Counted from the first letter of the stretch, positions 24,058 through 34,252 are shown. The stretch is 64,000 nt of DNA from JBBFMJ01 sp037441225 (GCA_037441225.1 JBBISU010000016.1:1-64000), one strand, 5' to 3'. The notes: generated from the sequence alone by a model not told the origin. Program-made: numbers and translations.

Positions 24058-26736
24058 TTAAACATTTCTACAAAGAGTACTATAAGGACAATATTCACAT
24101 ATTCTTTTATCCTTTGGTTTTGCTTCAAAAGGTATTGATTTGTCAAAAATAATGTCTAAAAATTTCTTCAAATAATCTTCTCCAAGTTCTTTTGCATCCT
24201 CTACATTCTCTCTAATTTTTTTATCATAACCACTCTTTAAGGAATAAAAAAGGGCATCTGTTTTATCATATTCTAATTTATATAAACTTTTTAAAAAATA
24301 TAAATAAATAACCATCTGGAAAGAACCAATTTTTTTTTGGAAATCTTCAAAACTTGAGGGATCTGCTATATCTTTTTTTTCTATAAAACTTTTAACTGAA
24401 CCAGTTTTATAGTCCACTGCTCTATATTTATTATCAATTTTGTCAATTCTGTCTATTCTTCCCTTAAATTTTACACCATTAAAAGAAATATTTTCTATAT
24501 ATTTTTCTACTTCAACAATTTCAAAAGGAACTGGAAATGCCTCTTCATATTCTAAAAATTTTTCTATCCTTAAATTTATTAATTTTTTAAGTATTTTATT
24601 TTGTAAATTTTCTTTGAAGCCCTTTTCTTTAAAGACCTCATCAATTTTTTCATCTAAATTCTTTTTCATTTCTTCTAATTCTTTATATTTTACTTCCTTC
24701 CCAACATATTTTTTTTGTAATATTTCTAAGATAGAATGAATAATACTTCCATAGACCTTTGCTTCTACTTCTTCTTCCAGTTCTAAACTTTCTTGTAAAT
24801 TTAAAATATCTTGAAAATAAAATTTCAAGGGACAAATTAAATAATTATCTATTGAACTGGCTGAAAAACCTTTTTTTTCTAAGTAATCCATTATCTCTTC
24901 ACTTTTTTCTATCTTTAATGGTTCTTTTCTCTTTAAAGTTAAATTAAATTCCTTCCCTACCTCAAGATTAATTATTTTCCTTTCTTTTTTTTCCTTTTCC
25001 CATATTATCTGCTCTAAAAACCTGCTCCTTATATCTTCTTCTTCATTTTCTAAATAAAGTAAAGTGCAATTTTTACAGGAATTTATAAGGTGCAAAAAAT
25101 GGTGTTTGTAAATCTCTTCTTCTTCTTTTGGTCCGGGGATGCCCAAACTCTTTTTTATACTTAAAGGAATTATTGGATCAAAGGTTTCAATTGAGGGCAG
25201 AACTCCTTCATTTAAGTTTAATATAAAAACATTATCAAAGGAAAGAGTCCTTGTTTCAAGAAACCCCAAAACCTGCCATCCCCTTAATGGATGTCCTGTA
25301 AAATTTATTTTTAATTCTCTTAAAAAGTGGAGGAAAATTTCAAATAATTCTTCTTTTTTAAAATTATGAAGACAAAAACTTGAGCTCTCTAAATCATATA
25401 AAAACTTATATATTGCCTCTAAATATTCATAAGAGAAGGGGTTTTTATAAACGAAGTTGCTCTCAGAAATTAAATCTAATAAATTAAATACTTTTTCACA
25501 CAAATCCTTTAAATTTGAAGGATTTTCAAAGGGTAAGATAAAATTTTTTATAATTTCTTTTACAAAATTTAAATTTTTAAGAGAATCTGAAATATTTTCA
25601 ATATTTTTTATTAATTCTTCTTTTGAAACATAATAAATATTTTTGTCTATAAATTCTTTTTTTAATTTTTTAATTATTTTTAAATATTCAGAAAAATCTT
25701 TTGTCAGATTATAAATAAGAGGATCTGAAAGGAAATTTATTGTTAAATTACTGTTATATTTTTCTTCTAATTTATTTATTTGTAAAGAAAATATATTTTC
25801 AATAAATTTATAAAAAGGTGAATATATTAAAGGATAACCAAGGGAAATATTGAATTCCTTTTGAGGGAAATAACTTAAAACATTTTCAAGGATAGGAAGG
25901 AGTTCCCTTGACCTTGGAAGAACAATTGCAACTCCTTCATCATCTTTGATTTTTTCAAGTTTTTCTTTTAGTTTTAGAATTTGAGAATGGGAAGAAGTGC
26001 AGGGAACTATATCTAAATTTTGTTCTTTTTTCATTTTATTATGGATTATTTTAAAGGAATTATTAAAGTCAATATCAAAACCCTCCAAATAAAGTTCCAA
26101 ATTATCAAAATTTTTTATTTTTTTCAAAATTTCTTTTTCTGATTTTGTAAGTCCTGGTGGAACAACAAAATATATTTTTTCAAAATCTTTTAATTTTTCA
26201 AAATTGCCATTTTTTGATGCCAATTTATAAGCCATACCTCTTGTAATAAATTTTTTATTATTTAACTCTTCTAAAAATTCTTTATATACTTCTGGGAAAA
26301 ATTCAAAAAATGATTTTTCTTCTAAGGAAACATATTTTTTTATACTTTCATACTCAACTAATTCCATTTGGATTTTTTCAAAGGAATCCAAAAAAGAAGA
26401 AGCCCAGGATATAGCAACAAGGGGTTTTTCATAAATTTTTTTTAAAGTTTTATGTTTTTTAAAGATATTTAAAATTATATACAAAAGATCAAAATTATTT
26501 GAAAAATTTTCCACTCCTGATAAGTGGCATATAAACAAATCCATATCAAAATAAACTGGTGAATAAAAAGGTTTTTTTAATTCTTTTGATAAAATTTTTT
26601 CTATGAAAAATTTAGGCCTTTTATGTGGGAAGATAATTAATGCCTTTGAAAAGTCATTACCTTTAAAATCATTTATTAAATCTTTTGATATTATTTCAGG
26701 AAAATTTGCACCAAAATTATATTTTTTTTCATTCAT
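24058..26736 (-). CDS. addB: AddB-like nuclease subunit with Fe-S staple
   Basis: An 892-residue partner of the AddA-like helicase. The C-terminal domain has the RecB-type nuclease: FKGRIDRIDKI and YRAVDYKTG (Asp and Lys catalytic), preceded by YLICPLKFYF and closed by CEYCPYSTLC, the four Cys expected for the AddB 4Fe-4S cluster. The N-terminal two-thirds looks like an inactive helicase fold: KALIIFPHKRPKF stands where a Walker A would be and no GxGKT is seen. It overlaps addA by 8 bases. Role: double-strand-break end resection. Shorter than the B. subtilis protein. Confidence 0.8.
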   Translation of the reverse strand: MNEKKYNFGANFPEIISKDLINDFKGNDFSKALIIFPHKRPKFFIEKILSKELKKPFYSPVYFDMDLFICHLSGVENFSNNFDLLYIILNIFKKHKTLKKIYEKPLVAISWASSFLDSFEKIQMELVEYESIKKYVSLEEKSFFEFFPEVYKEFLEELNNKKFITRGMAYKLASKNGNFEKLKDFEKIYFVVPPGLTKSEKEILKKIKNFDNLELYLEGFDIDFNNSFKIIHNKMKKEQNLDIVPCTSSHSQILKLKEKLEKIKDDEGVAIVLPRSRELLPILENVLSYFPQKEFNISLGYPLIYSPFYKFIENIFSLQINKLEEKYNSNLTINFLSDPLIYNLTKDFSEYLKIIKKLKKEFIDKNIYYVSKEELIKNIENISDSLKNLNFVKEIIKNFILPFENPSNLKDLCEKVFNLLDLISESNFVYKNPFSYEYLEAIYKFLYDLESSSFCLHNFKKEELFEIFLHFLRELKINFTGHPLRGWQVLGFLETRTLSFDNVFILNLNEGVLPSIETFDPIIPLSIKKSLGIPGPKEEEEIYKHHFLHLINSCKNCTLLYLENEEEDIRSRFLEQIIWEKEKKERKIINLEVGKEFNLTLKRKEPLKIEKSEEIMDYLEKKGFSASSIDNYLICPLKFYFQDILNLQESLELEEEVEAKVYGSIIHSILEILQKKYVGKEVKYKELEEMKKNLDEKIDEVFKEKGFKENLQNKILKKLINLRIEKFLEYEEAFPVPFEIVEVEKYIENISFNGVKFKGRIDRIDKIDNKYRAVDYKTGSVKSFIEKKDIADPSSFEDFQKKIGSFQMVIYLYFLKSLYKLEYDKTDALFYSLKSGYDKKIRENVEDAKELGEDYLKKFLDIIFDKSIPFEAKPKDKRICEYCPYSTLCRNV

Positions 26737-29605
26737 TTATTTTCAAGACCTCCTCATTTTCAAAGTAAAGTATAAAACCCTCTATTTCTTTTTTCTCTAT
26801 TTCTTTAATTATTTTTATATACTTTTTAATTTGTTTAATATGGCTATCCTCTTTTCCACCAAATTTAAAATCAATCACCTGTATTTTATCTTTAAACTTA
26901 ATTATCAAATCAACCCTGTAAATATCTCCATTTTCATCAACGATTTCCTTTTCAAATTCCTTACTTATAAAATTTTCTGGAAATAAAATTTTTAAAAAAT
27001 TTTTTGGAATTTCTTCATATTTTCTACATTCTATTTTTTTATGCTTTTCAATCCCTTCCTTTATCTTTTTATGCCTCTCCATATCTTTATAAATCTTTAA
27101 ATCAACAAATTCCCTTGAAAGCTTTTTTGCCCAATTTTCCTTTATTTGACAGAAGATATTCTTCTTTTCTTCCTTTGGTTTTTTTTCTTCCTTTTTCTTT
27201 GAAAGTTTTCCAAATTCAATATTTTCTTTACTTATAGGAAAATAGTAACCCTTTTTAAGATTTGGAACTATTATATACAATGCTTCTTTTGCCCTTGTTA
27301 AAGCAACATAAAGGGTGTTCATTTCATCAATTATATATTTTGTATGTTCAGCTTTATATATATAATCTAAATTTTCAAATTCCTTTGCTTTATCTTTATT
27401 AAAATGTAAAGGATATATAAAATCTTTTTTTTCCTCATAAAATGTAGCTTGATTTGATGTAAATTTATTAATTTTTAAGAAGGGAAGGAGAACAACAGGA
27501 AACTCCAATCCCTTTGCTTTATGGATTGTCATAATTTTAATTGCATTACTTGTTTCTGGAAATAAAACAGTGGGCTCTTGATTTTCATTCTTTATTTTTG
27601 ATACAATCTCATCTAATTTAAAAAGCCCTTCCTCCTGACAATTTAAAACATATTCTAAGAAAGCATAAAAAAAGCCCTCTTCTTCATTAAAATTTTTTAA
27701 AACATCAAAGGTCCCAAAGAATTTTGAAACAATTTCATAAGGGCTTAAGATATTTGCAAAAGAAATCAAATCTTTTAAATATTTTTCATAAAGATCACTG
27801 AAATCTTTTTTAAAGGAGTAATATAAATTATAATTGCTTTTGCTTTTTGATAAATCAAAGATAAACTTTTGCCATTTTTCAACTTTTGTATTTGTTTTTT
27901 TTGTAAAAATATCACCAAATAAAAAAGAAGCAAAACTCAAATTGTCATCTCTGTTGCTTAAAAAACTTAAAAAAGAGAGGGTTTCAATAATCCTTTCGCA
28001 GGATAGAATACCCAAAGCAGAAGGGGAAATTGCAGGAATATCTTTTTCTAAGAGATAACTTAAAATATTTCTTGCTTCGCTATTAGACCTTACTAAAATT
28101 GTTATATCATCTAAATTAAAATTTTTTAATATTTCTCCTTTAAGCAAATCTATTAAGTAATAAATAATTTCTTCTTCTACTTCTTCTTTATTGTTTTCTT
28201 CTTTTGGCATTAAATCAACCCTTACATAGCCCCCTTTCTTTTTTTCTGTTTTACTATTCTTTATAATTTCAAAATGCTTTTTCAATTCTTCAAGAAATAT
28301 CTCTTCTTTTGAAAAAACTTTTTCCAAATTTTCTTCTGAAAAAACATTCTTAACAAAATCAATTATTTCTTTGCAGGATCTGTAATTTATATTTAGATTT
28401 TCAATCCTTGGCTTAATTATATTTGCAAACTCTTCCTTTGGCTTATCAAAAATTTTGTAATCCCCACCCCTGAAACTATAAATTGCTTGCTTTTTATCAC
28501 CAATATAAAAAGAAGTTCCACCTTCTGATAAGGTTTCTTCAATCAAGGGCTTTAAAATATCCCATTGAAAAGGTGAGGTATCCTGAAATTCATCAATTAA
28601 AAAGTGTTTTATCTTTTCGCCTATAAAGATATATTTTAAGGGATATTCTAAATTTTCAACCTTTTCCCTTAAAACTCTGCTCAAATAATCAAGGGTAATT
28701 GTATTTTCTTTATTTAAATAATTAGAAAAAAATTCTTTAAAACCTTTATAAATATTATTACTTGGAAATTTTGCTGTTTTAATTTCTAAGAAGTCATATT
28801 CTTTTTTTAATTCTTCTGCTTTTTTTGCCTCTTTTTTATCTTTATATTGTATTAAAAAATTCAAATTTATTTCTGAAAGCTTAAGATTGCCCCTTAAATA
28901 ATTTTGAATCTTTTCTTGAGATATTTCTTTAAAAACTTCTATCCCTAAATTGTTCAATATTTTTTTTACCTCTTCATCTTTTTTATAAATTTCCCCCTCA
29001 TTATCTTCAAATTTTAAATTTTTCCCAGTTTTCCTTTCAATTTTTAACAATTTATCAATTTCTTCCTTTATTTTGCTATAGAAATCCCAACTCATTTTCT
29101 TATCAAAAAAATAAATCTTTTCAAAATATTTTAAAAATTCCTCTTCTTCTTTTGTCTTTTCTTTAACGCTGTCCAGATATGCCTTTAAAGAAAGATCTAA
29201 ATAAATTTCATCGGATAAGCTTATTTCTGGGTGGGGGGGTAGTTTGAAATCCAATGTAAAATTTTTGGCAAGTAAACTTAAAAAAGAATCAATTGTTGTA
29301 ATTCTAAAATTGTGATAGTTATAAAGAATTTCTTCTAATTTTTCCTTAGCCAAATCTTGGTCAAATTTATTTAAATCTCCAATTTCTTCAGGGATATTTA
29401 ATGAAATTTTTTTAAGGAAGTTTAAAATTTTTACTTTCATTTCATTTGTTGCCTTGTTTGTAAAAGTTATTGCAACTATACTTTCTGGTTTTTCTTTTTC
29501 AATTATTTTTAAGTATCTTAAGGCAAGGTTTGTTGTTTTTCCTGTCCCTGCTGATGCCTCAATACATAAAAGTTCTGGATTAGTTTTAATTTCATATATA
29601 TTCAT
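26729..29605 (-). CDS. addA: AddA-like UvrD/RecB helicase-nuclease
   Basis: About 958 residues. UvrD-type helicase motifs run in order: EASAGTGKTTNLA (Walker A, near residue 18), FLIDEFQDTSP (motif II), YIGDKKQAIYSFRGGD (III), MTIHKAKGLEFPVV (V) and YVALTRAKEAL (VI). The C-terminal nuclease has VDLIIKFKDK and VIDFKFGG. It pairs with the AddB-like gene downstream, making an end-resection complex for recombination. The frame opens at a GTG 29623, but TATAAT lies inside that extension, so ATG 29605 is chosen. Gene order addA-addB is the reverse of Bacillus. Confidence 0.88.
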   Translation of the reverse strand: MNIYEIKTNPELLCIEASAGTGKTTNLALRYLKIIEKEKPESIVAITFTNKATNEMKVKILNFLKKISLNIPEEIGDLNKFDQDLAKEKLEEILYNYHNFRITTIDSFLSLLAKNFTLDFKLPPHPEISLSDEIYLDLSLKAYLDSVKEKTKEEEEFLKYFEKIYFFDKKMSWDFYSKIKEEIDKLLKIERKTGKNLKFEDNEGEIYKKDEEVKKILNNLGIEVFKEISQEKIQNYLRGNLKLSEINLNFLIQYKDKKEAKKAEELKKEYDFLEIKTAKFPSNNIYKGFKEFFSNYLNKENTITLDYLSRVLREKVENLEYPLKYIFIGEKIKHFLIDEFQDTSPFQWDILKPLIEETLSEGGTSFYIGDKKQAIYSFRGGDYKIFDKPKEEFANIIKPRIENLNINYRSCKEIIDFVKNVFSEENLEKVFSKEEIFLEELKKHFEIIKNSKTEKKKGGYVRVDLMPKEENNKEEVEEEIIYYLIDLLKGEILKNFNLDDITILVRSNSEARNILSYLLEKDIPAISPSALGILSCERIIETLSFLSFLSNRDDNLSFASFLFGDIFTKKTNTKVEKWQKFIFDLSKSKSNYNLYYSFKKDFSDLYEKYLKDLISFANILSPYEIVSKFFGTFDVLKNFNEEEGFFYAFLEYVLNCQEEGLFKLDEIVSKIKNENQEPTVLFPETSNAIKIMTIHKAKGLEFPVVLLPFLKINKFTSNQATFYEEKKDFIYPLHFNKDKAKEFENLDYIYKAEHTKYIIDEMNTLYVALTRAKEALYIIVPNLKKGYYFPISKENIEFGKLSKKKEEKKPKEEKKNIFCQIKENWAKKLSREFVDLKIYKDMERHKKIKEGIEKHKKIECRKYEEIPKNFLKILFPENFISKEFEKEIVDENGDIYRVDLIIKFKDKIQVIDFKFGGKEDSHIKQIKKYIKIIKEIEKKEIEGFILYFENEEVLKINE

Positions 29606-29618
29606 AATATATATATTA
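29603..29618 (-). promoter_or_regulatory. addA promoter, leaderless type
   Basis: TATAAT (29618-29613) is 7 nt before ATG 29605. TTGACA lies 19 nt further upstream (29643-29638). Confidence 0.6.
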
Positions 29619-29725
29619 TACACTGTTTTTTAAATTTTGTCAATCAGAAAAAAAATTTTACAAAAGATTTGTCAGTATTTAATTGATATATCTAAGGATG
29701 ATTTAATAAAAAATTTTTAAAATTT

Positions 29726-30028
29726 TCAAAAATTTGCCAAAATTTCTTCCTTTAATTTATCTATTGGCAAAGGATAATATATAATTTTTTTGCAATACTT
29801 GCAGCCCCCAATGAGCCAGAACCTTCCATATAATGTTTCAAAAGGGTAAAGTTTTATTTCCAAATCTTTTTTCTGGTTTTCACAGAAATGTTTTGCTGTC
29901 TCTTTTTGGTTTGTTTCCTCACAATAACTTTTCCAGAAAGACCTTACCTCAAAAATTCCATTGGTATAATAACCAATTTCATTTTTTACAATCAAATCAA
30001 TAACGCCATTTTTGCTTAAATATTCCAT
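29726..30028 (-). CDS. Hypothetical protein with a CxxC motif, 100 residues
   Basis: Not recognised. A small, mixed alpha/beta soluble protein with four Cys; the C-terminal GGCKYCKK could be half of a metal site, and two more Cys lie near residues 36 and 49. It is divergent from the response regulator and separated from addA by about 120 bases. A leaderless-type promoter and normal codon use support it as a real gene. Confidence 0.6.
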   Translation of the reverse strand: MEYLSKNGVIDLIVKNEIGYYTNGIFEVRSFWKSYCEETNQKETAKHFCENQKKDLEIKLYPFETLYGRFWLIGGCKYCKKIIYYPLPIDKLKEEILANF

Positions 30029-30040
30029 AAAAATATTATA
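30026..30040 (-). promoter_or_regulatory. Promoter of the 100-residue protein, leaderless type
   Basis: TATAAT (30040-30035) is 6 nt before the ATG at 30028. Confidence 0.55.
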
Positions 30041-30074
30041 GCATAAAAAGTTTTTATTTTTTTAAATTTTCAGG

Positions 30075-30091
30075 TATAATGTAAGGATATG
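30075..30091 (+). promoter_or_regulatory. Response regulator promoter
   Basis: TATAAT at 30075-30080 is 8 nt before the ATG at 30089. AAGGA lies between and may act weakly in ribosome binding if the RNA starts a few bases earlier. Confidence 0.5.
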
Positions 30092-30436
30092 AAAAAGCTT
30101 TTGATTGTAGAAGATGAAATGTTACAAGGGCAAATATTAAAGGAAGAATTAGAAGAAGAAGGGTATGAAGTTGATTTGGTTTCCTCTGGTAAGGAAGCTC
30201 TTGAGAAGGTAGATGTTGTAAATTATAATTGTATAATTTTGGATATTTATCTTCCTGGTATGGATGGTCTTGAAACAATGGGAAGGATTTTAAGTAAAAA
30301 CAGGCAGGTTCCAGTAATTCTTTATACTGCTTACTCCAGTTATCAAGATAACTTCTTATCTTGGGCTGCAGATGCATATTTGATTAAATCTTCTGATTTG
30401 ACTGAGCTTAAAGAGGCAATAAAAAAGTTAACTTAA
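30089..30436 (+). CDS. Single-domain response regulator (CheY-like)
   Basis: A 115-residue receiver domain with no output domain. Acidic pair EDE near residues 8-10, phospho-acceptor Asp in IILDIYLPGMDG (about 52), the LYTAY switch Thr and the LIKSSD Lys are all present. It converges on glgC with a 9-base overlap. The histidine kinase beyond glgC is the nearest kinase and may be its partner, but this is inference. Output would be by protein contact. Confidence 0.9.
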   Translation: MKKLLIVEDEMLQGQILKEELEEEGYEVDLVSSGKEALEKVDVVNYNCIILDIYLPGMDGLETMGRILSKNRQVPVILYTAYSSYQDNFLSWAADAYLIKSSDLTELKEAIKKLT

Positions 30437-31642
30437 AGTTTTTTCTTCCAGTTTGAATCCCCTTGGAAGAACTACAATTCCTTCTTCTGTAATTGTAATT
30501 GGGAGCTTTTTCTTTGAAATTTCTTCCACAGAGATTATAAAATTTTCAGGTACTTCAATCAATTTATCAAGTATAGCTTTATAAACCTTTGAATTTTTCC
30601 TAATAATACAATTTTCCATAACAATTGAATCTTGAATTACGCAATCATTTTCAACAAAAACATTTGGACCTAAGATTGAATTTATTATTTTTGATTTTTT
30701 AATTTTACAACCACCAGAAATCATAGAATTTTTTATATTGGAATTTTCAATCTCTGCTGGCGGATAAGGAGGGCTATAAGTATGCAAATACCAATTTGGA
30801 AAATGTAATGGAAAAGGGGGCTTTTTTGAAAGAAAAGAAATCTGTGTTTTATAGTAAGAATCAAGAGTTCCTATGTCCTGCCAGAAATTTGAAGAATCAG
30901 GGGAAGCATCTGTTAAAGAAAAAGCATAAACATTTTTTTCCTTTATTATTTCAGGGAAAATGTTTTTTCCAAAATCATGGCTTGAATTTTTTTTCCTTGA
31001 ATCTTTTGCAACTGCTTCTGCCAAAATCCTTGTTTCAAAAACATAAACCCCCATATTTGCAAGACACTGGGATGGATCCCCTGGAATTGTTGGTGCTTCT
31101 GGTTCTTTTTCATAAAAAGCAATAACTTTTTTTTCTTTGTTTATTTCCATGACTCCAAATCTTTTTGCTTCTTTTTTGGGAACTGGAATTGCTGCAATTG
31201 TGGCATCTGCCTTTTTTTCTTCATGAAATTTAATCATTTTTCTATAATCCATTCTGTAAATATGGTCACCTGATAAAATTAAAACTATTAAAGGTTTTTC
31301 TCTTTCTAAGACATGTAAATTTTGAAAAATTGCATCTGCTGTACCCCTATACCATTCTCCTCCCATTCTCATAGGTGGAGGAAGTGTTATTAAAAATTCA
31401 CCCAAAGGACCATGGAAAAAATTCCATCCTTGAACTAAATGTCTTTCAAGGGATTCTGACCTGTATTGTGACAAAACAAAAATCTGCCTTATTCCACTGT
31501 TTAAACAATTAGATAATGTGAAGTCAATAATTCTATAAGAGCCAAGATAAGGAACTGCTGGTTTTGCCCTATACAATGTTAAAGGGAAAAGGCGCTCCCC
31601 CATACCACCTGCAAGAATAAAGGTTAATAGTTTATGCTTCAT
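30428..31642 (-). CDS. glgC: Glucose-1-phosphate adenylyltransferase
   Basis: A 404-residue nucleotidyltransferase making ADP-glucose for glycogen. N-terminal GGMGERLFPLT near 12-22 with FTLSNCLNSG; a C-terminal left-handed beta-helix with hexapeptide-like repeats (IKNSMISGG, IQDSIVMENC) as in regulatory GlgC. It overlaps the histidine kinase by 11 bases at the end of a seven-gene chain. No other glg genes are in the window. Confidence 0.93.
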   Translation of the reverse strand: MKHKLLTFILAGGMGERLFPLTLYRAKPAVPYLGSYRIIDFTLSNCLNSGIRQIFVLSQYRSESLERHLVQGWNFFHGPLGEFLITLPPPMRMGGEWYRGTADAIFQNLHVLEREKPLIVLILSGDHIYRMDYRKMIKFHEEKKADATIAAIPVPKKEAKRFGVMEINKEKKVIAFYEKEPEAPTIPGDPSQCLANMGVYVFETRILAEAVAKDSRKKNSSHDFGKNIFPEIIKEKNVYAFSLTDASPDSSNFWQDIGTLDSYYKTQISFLSKKPPFPLHFPNWYLHTYSPPYPPAEIENSNIKNSMISGGCKIKKSKIINSILGPNVFVENDCVIQDSIVMENCIIRKNSKVYKAILDKLIEVPENFIISVEEISKKKLPITITEEGIVVLPRGFKLEEKTLS

Positions 31643-33344
31643 TTTCTACCTCCTTATAAATTGGAAGTTCTATGAAAAAAGTTGTTCCTTCTCCTTCTTC
31701 ACTTTCCACATATAATTGTCCCTGATGTTCTTTAACTATTTTGCTTGCAATTGCAAGCCCCAAGCCAGAGCCAATTGAACTTGTTGAAAAAAAGGGCTCA
31801 AAAATCTTTTCTCTAAACTTTGCTGGGATTCCGGGACCATTATCTTTTACAGAAATCCTTTCCCAATTACTATCAATTTGGACTACCTCAATTATAACTT
31901 CACCACCTTTTGTAAGAACATTCATTGCATTTCTAAACAGATTTAAAAAGACATGGCGGATTTGATCTGGATCTGCTTTGCAAGGTGGTATATTCTCTTG
32001 AAAATATGTTCTTATATTTATTGCTCTATCATTGAATTCATCTTCCATAAAATAAATCAAATCTTGAATTGCTTCTTTTAAATTTATTGGTTTAAATCTT
32101 GGTTTTGGCTGGGAAGAAAAGCTTAAAAGATCCTGAAGTAATCTTTCCAATCTTCTTATTTCTTTTTCCATTGCTTCAACTTTTTTCAAATCCTTTTCTT
32201 CTAAATTTTTAATTTTTCTAACCTTTGAGGCAAGCATTCCAATTGTTACAAGAGGATTTCTTATTTCATGAGCAATTTGAGAAGAAAGCTCCCCAATTGC
32301 AGAAAGCCTTTCTGCTTTTACTAATCTTTCTTTTGATTCCCTCAAACTTTTTAATGTCTCTTCCAATATATTTGTTTTTTCTTCTAAGTTTTCAAACATC
32401 ATAGAGTTTACAAGGGCAGAAGTTGCTTCTTGTGCAAATGCATTTAATGATTTTACAAGTTTTTCATCTACAGGGTCTTGAGAAAAAGCGTGGTCCGCAA
32501 TAAGTATTCCTATATTTCCCATTGCAGAATTTAAAGGAATTAGGACAGCCCTTCTGGCATTCAAATAGTCCAAACTTTTGAAGGAAAGCCCCTCTGGAAT
32601 TTTATCTCTTGTTAAGTTCAAAATTATGTTTTGATTATATGCCCAAATAACTACATCTTTTTCATCATTTAAAGATATTTTTAAATTTTTAACTAACTTT
32701 GTAATAGGTGCTTCTTCAAAGGCAGATTTATCAAAGTTTTGTAAAATTGATAAAAGAGATATGTCTTTTCCTTTTATCTCAGACCAAATCCTGAAAGCTT
32801 CTTCTGGATTTATAGGACCTACTGCAAAAGCACCTTCAAGGGAATCTTCCTTTTGTAATAATATAAAAGCTCTATGAAAACCAAGCCCTTGATGGGAAGT
32901 TACTGCTGTAAGGATTGTATGGACTACTTCTTCAATATCCAAACTTCTATGGACAAGAGAAGAAATATAATGAAGAGCTTCCAATTCCTGGGTCTGTTTA
33001 TATAATTCTTCCTCCAAACGGTAATATATTATGGCATAATCTTCATTTAATTTTACCGTTTTGATGTAAACTGGGATCTCTTTGGCAGGACCATGGAAAT
33101 GCATTGTTTCATAACTTTCTATGTTTCTTTTTACTTTTTCTATAGGGCAATCTTCTATTGGACAAGGGATTAAGAAATTGTGGAAAATTTCATGGCAGGG
33201 TTTCTCTTTTAATTGTTCTTTTGGTATTCTTAACATATTTGATAAGGTTTCGTTTGCATCTATTATTTTAAAATCCTTCAAAGATATAATTGCCAAACCA
33301 ATTGGGGCATTTTTACATATTTCATTTATGTATTTTTCAATCAT
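31632..33344 (-). CDS. Sensor histidine kinase (PAS-GAF-HisKA-HATPase)
   Basis: A 570-residue cytoplasmic kinase without membrane segments. An N-terminal PAS domain (about 8-110) has a Cys-rich PCHEIFHNFLIPCP segment. A GAF domain (about 130-310) and a short coiled coil lead to the HisKA motif QIAHEIRNPLVT (His near 360) and an HATPase with N-box NLFRNAMN, G1 KDNGPGIP and G2 GSGLGLAI. It starts 11 nt after era with AAGGAGG as SD and overlaps glgC. The signal is unknown; redox or small-molecule sensing is possible from the Cys-rich PAS. Confidence 0.9.
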   Translation of the reverse strand: MIEKYINEICKNAPIGLAIISLKDFKIIDANETLSNMLRIPKEQLKEKPCHEIFHNFLIPCPIEDCPIEKVKRNIESYETMHFHGPAKEIPVYIKTVKLNEDYAIIYYRLEEELYKQTQELEALHYISSLVHRSLDIEEVVHTILTAVTSHQGLGFHRAFILLQKEDSLEGAFAVGPINPEEAFRIWSEIKGKDISLLSILQNFDKSAFEEAPITKLVKNLKISLNDEKDVVIWAYNQNIILNLTRDKIPEGLSFKSLDYLNARRAVLIPLNSAMGNIGILIADHAFSQDPVDEKLVKSLNAFAQEATSALVNSMMFENLEEKTNILEETLKSLRESKERLVKAERLSAIGELSSQIAHEIRNPLVTIGMLASKVRKIKNLEEKDLKKVEAMEKEIRRLERLLQDLLSFSSQPKPRFKPINLKEAIQDLIYFMEDEFNDRAINIRTYFQENIPPCKADPDQIRHVFLNLFRNAMNVLTKGGEVIIEVVQIDSNWERISVKDNGPGIPAKFREKIFEPFFSTSSIGSGLGLAIASKIVKEHQGQLYVESEEGEGTTFFIELPIYKEVENEA

Positions 33345-33355
33345 TTTTTTCCTCC

Positions 33356-34252
33356 TTAAAAATCTTCAGATATTTGTTTTATTAAATTTAAATTTTCTCT
33401 CCATTTTTCTTTTACCTTAACATAAATCTCAAGATATATTTTGCAACCAAATAAAAGCTCTAATTCTTCTCTTGCCCTTTTTCCAATTTCTTTAATCATA
33501 CTTCCATTTTTTCCAATTATAATTGGTTTTTGGGAATCCTTTTCAACCCATATAAAACCAAAAATTTTCATTAAATTTCTTTCTTTTATCTCTTCTATTT
33601 TTTCAATCTCTACTGCAATGGAATGGGGTACTTCATCTTTTGTTAAATTTAATATTTTTTCCCTAATAATTTCTGAAATATAAAACTTTTCACTTTGTGT
33701 TGTCCATTTATTTTCATCAAACATAAATTCCCCTAAGGGCATTGATTTTTTTATTTCTTCTTCAAGTTTGTCCAAATTTGTTCCTTTTAAAGCAGAGATA
33801 GGGAAAATTTCTGTTTCCTTTAAAATTTCAGAGATCTCCTTTATCAAAGGAAGTATTTCTTCTTTTTTAATTAAATCAATTTTGTTTAAAAGAATAAATT
33901 TTTTTGTCTTTAAATTTTTTAAATTATTTAACATTTCCATATCAAGGGGACCTATTTTTTTTGTACAATCCAAAACCAAAATTACCAAATCAACTTCTTT
34001 AAAACCTTTTAATGCTTTTTTTTGCATTTCTTTATTTAAATTAAACTTTGGTATATGATAACCAGGATGGTCTATAAAAACAATCTGTGCATCTTCATAG
34101 GTTTTTATTCCTGCAATTCTATTCCTTGTAGTTTGGGGTTTTGGAGAGATTATCCCTACCTTACTTTTAACTAATTGATTTAGCAAAGTTGTTTTTCCTA
34201 CATTTGTTACACCAATTATGCTAACATATCCAAATTTCTTTTTATTTTCCAT
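33356..34252 (-). CDS. era: GTPase Era
   Basis: A 298-residue GTPase for 16S rRNA maturation and 30S assembly. G1 GVTNVGKTT near 15-23, G2 TTRNR, G3 DHPG, G4 NKID, and a C-terminal KH domain with IIIGKNGSMIKEIG. Complete and of normal length. It overlaps the CorC-like gene by 11 bases. The ybeY-era neighbourhood is widely conserved. Confidence 0.97.
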   Translation of the reverse strand: MENKKKFGYVSIIGVTNVGKTTLLNQLVKSKVGIISPKPQTTRNRIAGIKTYEDAQIVFIDHPGYHIPKFNLNKEMQKKALKGFKEVDLVILVLDCTKKIGPLDMEMLNNLKNLKTKKFILLNKIDLIKKEEILPLIKEISEILKETEIFPISALKGTNLDKLEEEIKKSMPLGEFMFDENKWTTQSEKFYISEIIREKILNLTKDEVPHSIAVEIEKIEEIKERNLMKIFGFIWVEKDSQKPIIIGKNGSMIKEIGKRAREELELLFGCKIYLEIYVKVKEKWRENLNLIKQISEDF

